Assembly (NCBI GenBank): GCA_946481615.1 | Contig: CAMLOR010000249.1 | Span: 1 to 5,015, forward strand | DNA from: an uncultured Aquimonas sp. | GTDB lineage: Bacteria > Pseudomonadota > Gammaproteobacteria > Xanthomonadales > Xanthomonadaceae | Length of the DNA: 5,015 nucleotides | Direction of reading: 5' to 3' | Part shown: positions 1 to 5,015 of the stretch, piece after piece | How positions within the stretch are numbered: the stretch's first letter is position 1 | How the letters are laid out: each line of letters starts with the position of its first letter | Position numbers and translations under genes: made by a program | Notes under the pieces: generated by a model | Told to the model about the DNA's origin: nothing | Database searches by the model: none | The model's input: the letters and a program-made list of their open reading frames with translations, nothing else

Positions 1-128
<128 letters not shown>

Positions 129-137
129 CCTGCGGTC

Positions 138-449
138 ATGAGCGATCATCGCGTCATCGAGCGGCAGATCGCGGCGATGCATCGCGTCATCGCCGAACGC
201 ATCCGCGCCGGCGATCCGGCGCCCATTCGCATCGCACAGGAGAACCTCGCGCGGTGGGAAACCCGGTTCGGCGGCGAATTGCCACCGGCCTACGAGGAGT
301 GGCGCGAACTGCTCGCACTGGGCGTTCCGGCGGTTCTCGCGGTCATGGAAGGCGACGACGAAGACGATATCCGTCGCCGCAGCAGTTCGCCTTTCGCCGG
401 CGTCCTCACCCCCAGCGAACGCTGGGAGATCCTAGAACGTGCGGCGTGA
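138..449 (+). CDS. Small acidic protein, putative antitoxin-like partner of the downstream nucleotidyltransferase
   Basis: This is a 103-residue soluble protein with no signal peptide, membrane segment or obvious helix-turn-helix. Residues 1-45 look like long amphipathic helices with an internal 11-residue repeat (HRVIERQIAAM at 4-14, HRVIAERIRAG at 15-25). An acidic patch, EGDDEDD, lies at 71-77. The C-terminus carries SSSPFAGVLTPSERWEIL (82-99), a signature I recall from small proteins encoded just before DUF6036-type nucleotidyltransferases in many bacteria. Its reading frame overlaps the next gene by 11 bp, and it begins 9 bp after hppD. The Shine-Dalgarno is poor (CTGCGG-like), so translation may depend on coupling to hppD. 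The antitoxin role is inferred only from size, order, overlap and the paired family; no activity can be read from the sequence. It could equally be a structural or regulatory subunit of the nucleotidyltransferase. Confidence 0.72.
   Translation: MSDHRVIERQIAAMHRVIAERIRAGDPAPIRIAQENLARWETRFGGELPPAYEEWRELLALGVPAVLAVMEGDDEDDIRRRSSSPFAGVLTPSERWEILERAA
147..192 (+). repeat. Two 13-nt direct repeat copies inside the putative antitoxin gene
   Basis: CATCGCGTCATCG occurs at 147-159 and again at 180-192, exactly 33 bp (11 codons) apart and in frame. It encodes the duplicated HRVI cores of an 11-residue peptide repeat. It looks like a small coding duplication and not a mobile or regulatory repeat. Confidence 0.6.
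424..429 (+). promoter_or_regulatory. Ribosome binding site for the GTG-started nucleotidyltransferase gene
   Basis: GGGAGA lies inside the 3' end of the 103-residue gene, 9 nt before GTG 439. It decides the start of the downstream gene in favour of GTG, and it places initiation within reach of ribosomes terminating at 447-449. Confidence 0.5.
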
Positions 450-978
450 AGACCTCGAGCACCTCATCCGCGCCGCCGGTGCCATCACCGGCTCGCGGCG
501 CATCATCGTGATCGGCAGCCAATCGGTGCTCGGCCAGTTTCCCTACAGCGCGCCGTGGCGTGCGACATTGTCGATGGAGGCCGATCTGCTGCCGATCGAC
601 AAGCCGGAGACCACGGCGCTGATCACCGGCTCGCTGGGCGAGTTGTCGCCGTTCCACACGACGTTCGGCTACTACGGCGATGGCGTGTCGCTCGAAACCG
701 CGCGGTTGCCGTTGAAGTGGCAGGATCGTCTGGTGCCCGTGGAGAACGCCAATACCAACGGCTATGTGGGCCTTTGCCTCGACGTGCACGATGCGATGAT
801 CGCCAAGTATTTCGCGGGCCGCGAGAAGGATCACGAGTTCTGCTCCGCACTGGCGGCTTCAGGACTGGTCGACGCGGCCGTGCTGCGCGAGCGTCTTGCC
901 GAGACCGAACTCGCGGCGTCCGACCGCGCGCGCATCGCTGCGAAGATCGATCTGCATTTCCAGCAGGACCACGCATGA
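439..978 (+). CDS. DUF6036-type nucleotidyltransferase-fold protein, putative toxin-like partner
   Basis: A 179-residue cytosolic protein resembling the DUF6036 nucleotidyltransferases, distant relatives of the MNT and AbiEii toxin folds. [11 protein letters not shown] (24-34) supplies the Gly-Ser signature, and SMEADLLP (45-52) supplies a Glu47-x-Asp49 pair where polymerase-beta-like enzymes usually have Asp-x-Asp. FGYYGDGV (76-83), [10 protein letters not shown] (90-99) and [18 protein letters not shown] (117-134) match further conserved blocks of the family as I remember it. The substrate is unknown; nucleotide transfer to tRNA or a partner protein would fit related toxins but is inference. 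The start is GTG 439-441: GGGAGA at 424-429 lies 9 nt upstream, and the next ATG would remove the Gly-Ser motif. The gene overlaps its upstream partner by 11 bp, and its TGA overlaps the hmgA ATG (ATGA), so all three are probably co-translated. Confidence 0.82.
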   Translation: MRREDLEHLIRAAGAITGSRRIIVIGSQSVLGQFPYSAPWRATLSMEADLLPIDKPETTALITGSLGELSPFHTTFGYYGDGVSLETARLPLKWQDRLVPVENANTNGYVGLCLDVHDAMIAKYFAGREKDHEFCSALAASGLVDAAVLRERLAETELAASDRARIAAKIDLHFQQDHA

Positions 979-2267
979 GCGACCTGAAATACCAGTCGGG
1001 ATTCGGCAACGAATTTGCCACCGAAGCCATCCCCGGCGCGCTGCCGGTGGGCCGCAACTCGCCGCAGCAGGTAGCCTTCGGGTTGTACGCCGAACAACTG
1101 TCGGGCACGGCCTTCACCGCGCCGCGGCGGGAGAATCGGCGCAGCTGGCTGTACCGGCTGCGGCCGGCGGCGATGCATGGCACGTTCGCGCCGTTCGCGC
1201 AGCCGCGTTTCCACAACGATTTCGAAAGCGGGCCGGTGTCGCCCGACCAACTGCGCTGGAGCCCGATGCCGTTGCCGTCGCAGGGCGTCGACTTCATCGA
1301 CGGCCTGTTCACGATGGCCGGCAACGGTTCGGCCGCGGGGCAGCACGGTGTCGGCGTGCATGTGTATGCCGCGAACCGCTCGATGCAGGGCCGCTGGTTC
1401 TACGATGCCGACGGCGAACTGCTGATCGTGCCGCAGCAGGGAAGGCTGCGCCTGCGCACCGAACTCGGCACGCTCGACGTCGAACCCCAGGAAATCGCGC
1501 TGATCCCTCGCGGCGTGCGCTTCGCGGTGGAGCTGTCCGACGCCGAAGCGCGCGGCTACGTCTGCGAGAATTTCGGCGCGCTGATGCGCCTGCCGGACCT
1601 GGGGCCGATCGGTTCGAACGGCCTTGCCAATCCGCGCGATTTCCTCACGCCCGAAGCCGCCTACGAGGATCGCGAAGGCGACTTCGAGCTGATCGCGAAG
1701 TTCCAGGGCCATCTGTGGCGCGCGGACACCGGCCATTCGCCGATCGACGTCGTGGCTTGGCACGGCAACTACGCGCCCTGCAAGTACGATCTGCGCCGCT
1801 TCAACACCATCGGCTCGATCAGCTACGACCATCCCGATCCGTCGATCTTCACGGTGCTGACTTCGCCCAGCGACACGCCCGGCACGGCGAACCTCGATTT
1901 CGTGATCTTCCCGCCGCGCTGGCTGGTGGCGCAGGACACCTTCCGTCCGCCCTGGTTCCATCGCAACGTGGCCAGCGAATTCATGGGCCTGATCCACGGC
2001 GTGTACGACGCCAAGGCCGAAGGCTTCGCGCCCGGCGGCGCGTCGCTGCACAACTGCATGAGCGGCCACGGGCCGGACGCGGCCACGTTCGAAAAGGCTT
2101 CGAACGCGAACCTCTCGCAACCGGACGTGATCCGCGACACCATGGCCTTCATGTTCGAGACCCGCGCGGTGATCCGCCCCACGCGCCAGGCGCTGGACGC
2201 ACCGCATCGCCAGCGCGATTACCAGCAATGCTGGGCCGGGCTGCGGAAACACTTCGTGGCGCCCTGA
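975..2267 (+). CDS. hmgA: Homogentisate 1,2-dioxygenase
   Basis: A 430-residue cytosolic Fe(II) dioxygenase that opens the homogentisate ring to give maleylacetoacetate. The length is normal for the family. The N-terminus ([13 protein letters not shown], 6-18) is the usual bacterial HmgA start. The iron ligands are visible with the same spacing as the human enzyme (His335, Glu341, His371): His329 and Glu335 in [14 protein letters not shown], and His365 in SGHGPD. WHGNY at 262-266 carries His263, equivalent to the proposed catalytic His292. [11 protein letters not shown] (59-69) is another conserved block. The start ATG 975 overlaps the preceding stop as ATGA, with CAGGA at 964-968 as Shine-Dalgarno. 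The open frame continues upstream of 975, but that part is a shadow of the preceding gene. No key residue is missing. The stop at 2265-2267 abuts the ribosome binding site of the lipoprotein gene. Confidence 0.98.
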   Translation: MSDLKYQSGFGNEFATEAIPGALPVGRNSPQQVAFGLYAEQLSGTAFTAPRRENRRSWLYRLRPAAMHGTFAPFAQPRFHNDFESGPVSPDQLRWSPMPLPSQGVDFIDGLFTMAGNGSAAGQHGVGVHVYAANRSMQGRWFYDADGELLIVPQQGRLRLRTELGTLDVEPQEIALIPRGVRFAVELSDAEARGYVCENFGALMRLPDLGPIGSNGLANPRDFLTPEAAYEDREGDFELIAKFQGHLWRADTGHSPIDVVAWHGNYAPCKYDLRRFNTIGSISYDHPDPSIFTVLTSPSDTPGTANLDFVIFPPRWLVAQDTFRPPWFHRNVASEFMGLIHGVYDAKAEGFAPGGASLHNCMSGHGPDAATFEKASNANLSQPDVIRDTMAFMFETRAVIRPTRQALDAPHRQRDYQQCWAGLRKHFVAP

Positions 2268-2272
2268 AGGAG
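2267..2272 (+). promoter_or_regulatory. Strong Shine-Dalgarno for the lipoprotein gene
   Basis: AAGGAG begins on the last base of the hmgA stop codon and ends 6 nt before ATG 2279. It fixes the lipoprotein start and is the best-matching Shine-Dalgarno between 1 and 3858, which suggests the lipoprotein is translated well and independently of hmgA. Confidence 0.7.
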
Positions 2273-2278
2273 AACGCC

Positions 2279-2863
2279 ATGCGCTACATCGCGATCGTGC
2301 TGCCCTTCGTCCTCGCTGCCTGCAGCGAGCCGCCCCCGCCTGCCGTGACGCAGACCCCGCCGGCGCAGCCCGCCCCCGTGGCGCCCGCGCCGCCGCCGCC
2401 GGCCGAACCGATTCCGGTGGCTTCGGTCGCAAGCTACGCCGGTTATCGCGGCGCGCGCTTCGGCATGGACGAAGCCGCGTTCCGCGATGCGTGGAAGGAG
2501 CCGTTGAACGGGTCGGCGGAAGGCGAGACGTGCTATTTCCTGTGGCCGACCACGGCCACGGTGCCGTCCGACTTCGCCTTCATGTTCGATGGCGGCAAGT
2601 TCGTGCGCTACTCCACCGAGAAAGACATCGAGACCGCGCCCGGCGGCGGCAAGGTCGGCATGATGGAAGAACAGATCGCAGGCATGTACGCCGGCCGCAT
2701 CGAAGAACAGCCGCACAAATACGTCGACGGCAAATACCTGCGGATCAGGTCGGACGCCGGCGACGATGGCGTGCTGATCTTCGAGACCGACGAGCAGGGC
2801 GTCGTCACCTCCTGGCGCGTCGGCGTCGAACCGCAGATCGATTACGTGGAAGGCTGCAGCTGA
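2279..2863 (+). CDS. Small proline-rich lipoprotein of unknown function
   Basis: A 194-residue predicted lipoprotein. The N-terminus MRYIAIVLPFVLAAC is a short lipoprotein signal with lipobox L12-A-A-C15, so Cys15 should be lipidated after signal peptidase II cleavage. Residue 16 is Ser, not Asp, so outer-membrane sorting is expected if this is a Gram-negative. Residues 18-46 are almost only Pro and Ala, probably an extended periplasmic linker. The folded part (about 52-194) opens with SYAGYRGARFGMDEAAFRDAW and has exactly two more cysteines, Cys85 (GETCYF) and Cys193 (second-last residue), a plausible disulfide. I recognise the general pattern as one seen in Xanthomonadaceae lipoproteins but cannot name a function. 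The gene has a strong Shine-Dalgarno just after hmgA and overlaps the FAH start by 1 bp (TGATG), so it travels with the homogentisate genes. A catabolic role is not evident for a cell-envelope protein. Confidence 0.9.
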   Translation: MRYIAIVLPFVLAACSEPPPPAVTQTPPAQPAPVAPAPPPPAEPIPVASVASYAGYRGARFGMDEAAFRDAWKEPLNGSAEGETCYFLWPTTATVPSDFAFMFDGGKFVRYSTEKDIETAPGGGKVGMMEEQIAGMYAGRIEEQPHKYVDGKYLRIRSDAGDDGVLIFETDEQGVVTSWRVGVEPQIDYVEGCS

Positions 2864-3858
2864 TGAAACTGGCAAGTCTCAAGGAAGGCGGCCGCGACGG
2901 CACGCTCATCGTCGTCTCGAAGGATCTGTCGCGCGCGGTGAAGGCCACGGGCGTCGCTTCGACGCTGCAGCGCGCGCTGGAAGAGTGGTCGACCGCCGCG
3001 CCGCGCCTCAATGCGCTGGCCGAAGTGCTGGAACACGGCAACGTCGAAACCGTCAACGGCGAGCCGGTGTTCGCGTTCGACGAGCAGCGGCTCGCCGCGC
3101 CGCTGCCGCGCGCCTACGAGTTCGTCGACGGTTCGGCCTATCTGCCGCACGTCGAACGCGTGCGCCGCGCGCGCGGTGCCGAAGTGCCCGAAAGCTTCTA
3201 CATCGATCCGCTGATGTACCAGGCCGTCAGCGCCGGCTTCTACGGCCCGCGCGATCCGGTGCTGGTGGCCGACGAGAATTACGGCATCGATCTCGAAGCC
3301 GAGGTCGTGGTCGTCACCGACGACGTGCCCATGGGCGTCTCGCCGCAGGACGCCGCGCACCACATCCAGCTCGTCGGGCTCGTCAACGACGTCAGCCTGC
3401 GCAACCTCATTCCCAACGAACTGGCCAAAGGCTTCGGTTTCCTGCAGTCCAAGCCGCGCTCGGCGCTTTCGCCGGTGTTCGTCACCCCGGACGAACTCGG
3501 CGAAGCCTGGCAAGGCAACAAGCTGCATCTCGCGCTGCTCACCCACATCAACGGCGAATGGTTCGGCGCGCCGCAGGCCGGCGTCGACATGCAATTCGAT
3601 TTCGCCCAGCTCATCGCGCATGCCGCGAAGACGCGCCCGCTGACGGCGGGCACCCTCGTGGGCTCCGGGACGGTGGCGAATCAGGACACCTCGCTCGGCG
3701 CCTCGTGTTTCGCCGAGCGCCGCACCGTCGAGACCCTCGAGCACGGCAAGCCACTCACGCCCTTCATGAAGCACGGCGACCGCGTCCGCATCGAAATGCT
3801 CGATGCCCACGGCCGTTCCGTGTTCGGCGCCATCGACCAGGTGATGGCGAAGCCCTGA
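2863..3858 (+). CDS. fahA: Fumarylacetoacetate hydrolase (short-type FAA hydrolase family)
   Basis: A 331-residue cytosolic enzyme expected to cleave fumarylacetoacetate to fumarate and acetoacetate, the last step of the pathway. Metal-binding residues of the FAH fold can be placed: Asp89 in FVDGSAYLPHV, Glu145 and Glu147 in YGIDLEAEV, and Asp176 in GLVNDVSLR. His96, seven residues after Asp89, matches the spacing of Asp126 and catalytic His133 in mouse FAH, and Lys197 (FLQSKP) matches Lys253. GTLVGSGTVANQD (263-275) is the conserved glycine-rich segment. The protein is about 90 residues shorter than the animal and canonical bacterial FahA, and its N-terminus (MKLASLKEGGRDG) is typical of the alternative form in xanthomonads and some other proteobacteria. 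The start ATG 2863 overlaps the lipoprotein stop by one base, with GGAAGG at 2848-2853. Substrate assignment rests on the neighbours; the wider family also includes fumarylpyruvate hydrolases. Confidence 0.93.
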   Translation: MKLASLKEGGRDGTLIVVSKDLSRAVKATGVASTLQRALEEWSTAAPRLNALAEVLEHGNVETVNGEPVFAFDEQRLAAPLPRAYEFVDGSAYLPHVERVRRARGAEVPESFYIDPLMYQAVSAGFYGPRDPVLVADENYGIDLEAEVVVVTDDVPMGVSPQDAAHHIQLVGLVNDVSLRNLIPNELAKGFGFLQSKPRSALSPVFVTPDELGEAWQGNKLHLALLTHINGEWFGAPQAGVDMQFDFAQLIAHAAKTRPLTAGTLVGSGTVANQDTSLGASCFAERRTVETLEHGKPLTPFMKHGDRVRIEMLDAHGRSVFGAIDQVMAKP

Positions 3859-3892
3859 CCTCGCGTGTAGGCTCAAGGGCGGGGGAAGCCAC

Positions 3893-3898
3893 GGGAGG
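3893..3898 (+). promoter_or_regulatory. Strong Shine-Dalgarno that fixes the TTG start of maiA
   Basis: GGGAGG, within a longer GGGAGGGA purine run, ends 7 nt before TTG 3906. No in-frame ATG or GTG lies close by, and the next Met would delete the glutathione-binding N-terminus, so this site selects TTG. Confidence 0.75.
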
Positions 3899-3905
3899 GA
3901 AGACC

Positions 3906-4562
3906 TTGAACGGCCGTCTCACGCTCTACAGTTACTGGCGCTCTAGCGCCGCCTACCGCTGCCGCATCGCGCTCAACCTCAAGGAACTCGGGCACGACAT
4001 CGTGCCCGTGCACCTGATGAAGAACGAGCAGCACGCCGAGGATTTCCGCGCCATCAATCCGCAGGAACTGATCCCCGTGCTGCGCGACGGCCAGCGCGTC
4101 GTGCGCCAGTCCATGGCCATCATGGAATACCTCGACGAGACCTTCCCGCAGCGCCCCCTGCTACCGGCCACCTCGCGCGACCGCGCCCGCGTGCGTTCGA
4201 TCGCGCAGGCCATCGCCTGCGACATCCACCCGCTCAACAACCTGCGCGTGCAGCAATACCTCGAACGCGAACTGGGCGCCTCGGAAGAGCAGCGCAACGC
4301 CTGGACGCGGCACTGGATCGCGCTGGGCTTCGATGCCGTCGAAGCCATGCTGGCCGACAACCCGGCCACCGGCGAGTTCTGCGAAGGCGAGGACCCGGGC
4401 TTCGCCGACTGCTGCCTGGTGCCGCAGCTCTACAACGCACGCCGCTTCGGCGTGGACGTTTCGAAGTATCCGAACATCCTGCGCATCGACGCCGCCTGCG
4501 CGGCGCTGCCCGCGTTCGAGGCCGCGCGCCCGGACAACCAGCCGGACGCGCCGAAGGCCTGA
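3906..4562 (+). CDS. maiA: Maleylacetoacetate isomerase (zeta-class glutathione transferase)
   Basis: A 218-residue cytosolic, glutathione-dependent enzyme that isomerises maleylacetoacetate to fumarylacetoacetate, linking HmgA to FAH. The N-terminal thioredoxin-like domain (about 4-85) has LYSYWRSSAAYRCRIAL with Ser13-Ser14, equivalent to Ser14-Ser15 of human GSTZ1. The Cys that follows in the human enzyme is Ala15 here, as in many bacterial homologues. NPQELIPVL (51-59, cis-Pro region) and RQSMAIMEYLDE (67-78, with Gln68-Ser69 for the glutathione gamma-glutamyl group) are standard. The C-terminal helical domain (about 90-210) contains DIHPLNNLRVQQYL and the FADCCLVPQLYNARRF segment near 166-181. 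The start is TTG 3906, chosen by the purine-rich site at 3893-3898 and by need for the whole first beta strand. It lies 47 bp after the FAH stop, the widest gap in the series, but no promoter or terminator is clear there. Confidence 0.96.
   Translation: MNGRLTLYSYWRSSAAYRCRIALNLKELGHDIVPVHLMKNEQHAEDFRAINPQELIPVLRDGQRVVRQSMAIMEYLDETFPQRPLLPATSRDRARVRSIAQAIACDIHPLNNLRVQQYLERELGASEEQRNAWTRHWIALGFDAVEAMLADNPATGEFCEGEDPGFADCCLVPQLYNARRFGVDVSKYPNILRIDAACAALPAFEAARPDNQPDAPKA
3989..4008. repeat. Perfect 9-bp-arm inverted repeat inside maiA
   Basis: CGGGCACGA (3989-3997) and TCGTGCCCG (4000-4008) are exact reverse complements separated by CA. The repeat lies about 85 bp into the maiA coding region, over the codons for LGHDIVPV. 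The two-base centre suits a dimeric protein site better than an RNA hairpin, but chance in GC-rich coding DNA is quite possible. Confidence 0.45.
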
Positions 4563-4570
4563 GGGCTCAG
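4559..4570. other. Short palindrome spanning the two convergent stop codons
   Basis: CTGAG (4559-4563), GG, CTCAG (4566-4570) is a perfect 5-bp inverted repeat that contains the maiA TGA (4560-4562) and the pilU stop (4567-4569 on the minus strand). The stem is short and lacks a T run, so it is not a convincing terminator. It may simply reflect two TGA codons facing each other. Confidence 0.4.
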
Positions 4571-5015
4571 TAACTGTCGGTGTGCGCCGCCTGCTGGTTG
4601 AAGGCGTCGGCGTAGGGATCGTGCTCGCCGGTGGCGCCTTCGGAAAGGCGGATCTTGAGCGCCAGGCCGTCGCGCGAGTCGGCCTTGCGCAGCGCTTCCT
4701 CCAGCTCGATCTTGCCGTCCTTGTACAGGCGGTACAGCGCCTGGTCGAAGGTCTGCATGCCGTCCTGCAGCGACTTGTCCATCGCTTCCTTGATCTCGTG
4801 CACCTGGCCGCGGCGGATCATGTCGCGGATCAGCGGCGTGTTGATCAGCACTTCGGTGGCTGGCAGGCGCTTGCCGTCCTTGCCGATGACAAGACGCTGC
4901 GAGATCACCGCCTTGAGGTTGAGCGAGAGGTTCATCAGCACGTTCTTGTGCGCGCCCTCGGGGAAGAAGTTGAGGATGCGCTCGATGGTCTGGTCGGCGT
5001 TGTTGGAGTGCAGCG
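4567..5015 (-). CDS. pilU: Type IV pilus retraction ATPase PilU, C-terminal part (5' truncated by window)
   Basis: The last 148 codons of a minus-strand gene run off the right edge; the first complete codon in the window ends at position 5013. The translation starts LHSNNADQTIERILNFFPEG, the His-box region of PilT/PilU hexameric ATPases. The LHSNNADQ form points to PilU, since PilT normally has LHT(T)SAAKTI. Later blocks also fit PilU: LKAVISQRLV, LINTPLIRDMIRRGQVHEIKEAM and DGMQTFDQALYRLYKDGKIELEEAL. The C-terminal tail, with DPYADAFNQQAAHTDSY, is hydrophilic and variable. PilU works at the inner-membrane base of type IV pili as an accessory motor to PilT in pilus retraction and twitching motility. 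The Walker A and B motifs lie outside the window. An apparent start at 4941 is only an internal GTG, since homology continues upstream to the edge. The gene converges on maiA and is functionally unrelated to it. Confidence 0.95.
   Translation of the reverse strand, partial: LHSNNADQTIERILNFFPEGAHKNVLMNLSLNLKAVISQRLVIGKDGKRLPATEVLINTPLIRDMIRRGQVHEIKEAMDKSLQDGMQTFDQALYRLYKDGKIELEEALRKADSRDGLALKIRLSEGATGEHDPYADAFNQQAAHTDSY

Noticed and set aside
555..974. Upstream extension of the hmgA frame to 555
   Set aside because: This part is Arg-rich and lies within the nucleotidyltransferase gene; HmgA homology begins at ATG 975, which has a Shine-Dalgarno.
896..2278. Upstream extension of the lipoprotein frame across hmgA
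   Set aside because: The signal peptide and lipobox begin at ATG 2279 behind AAGGAG; the upstream part is a frame shadow of hmgA.
831..2432. Long minus-strand open frame (533 codons) opposite hmgA and the lipoprotein gene
   Set aside because: It is Arg/Ala/His-rich low-complexity translation antisense to a firmly identified enzyme. Long antisense frames are expected in GC-rich coding DNA with strong third-position bias.
2842..3876. Minus-strand open frame (344 codons) opposite the fumarylacetoacetase gene
   Set aside because: It mirrors the coding frame of a well-supported enzyme and shows no recognisable motif.
3859..3905. Possible promoter in the 47-bp gap before maiA
   Set aside because: No credible -35/-10 pair was found; the only clear signal is the Shine-Dalgarno.
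4567..4941. Treating the minus-strand gene as a complete 124-residue protein
   Set aside because: PilU homology continues without a break to the window edge, and 4941 is an internal GTG codon.

Overview
The window is a dense, GC-rich piece of bacterial chromosome. It is almost entirely coding, with no intergenic gap above about 50 bp. The gene content points to a gammaproteobacterium, most likely the Xanthomonadaceae/Lysobacter group. The reasons are a complete homogentisate route built with the short (about 330-residue) fumarylacetoacetase type, high GC, and a type IV pilus retraction ATPase (pilU) alongside. The lineage is inferred from protein resemblance and was not searched.

Positions 1-3858 (+) form one tightly packed series. 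It holds the 3' end of hppD (4-hydroxyphenylpyruvate dioxygenase), a small protein of 103 residues, a nucleotidyltransferase-like protein of 179 residues, hmgA (homogentisate 1,2-dioxygenase), a small proline-rich lipoprotein, and a fumarylacetoacetate hydrolase. The last five are joined by stop/start overlaps or very short gaps: 11 bp overlap, 4 bp overlap, 11 bp gap, 1 bp overlap. maiA (maleylacetoacetate isomerase) follows after 47 bp and starts with TTG behind a strong Shine-Dalgarno. The four enzymes make consecutive steps of tyrosine/phenylalanine breakdown: 4-hydroxyphenylpyruvate to homogentisate (HppD), to maleylacetoacetate (HmgA), to fumarylacetoacetate (MaiA), to fumarate plus acetoacetate (FAH).

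The part that does not fit plain catabolism is the pair at 138-978. It looks like a two-gene, toxin-antitoxin-like unit: a small acidic partner plus a DUF6036-type nucleotidyltransferase fold protein. It sits inside the operon between hppD and hmgA and is translationally coupled to hmgA. The lipoprotein at 2279-2863 is a second passenger of unknown function.

On the minus strand, 4567-5015 is the C-terminal part of pilU, converging on maiA with only 4 bp between the two stop codons. No tRNA, rRNA, CRISPR, insertion sequence or convincing promoter or terminator was seen.
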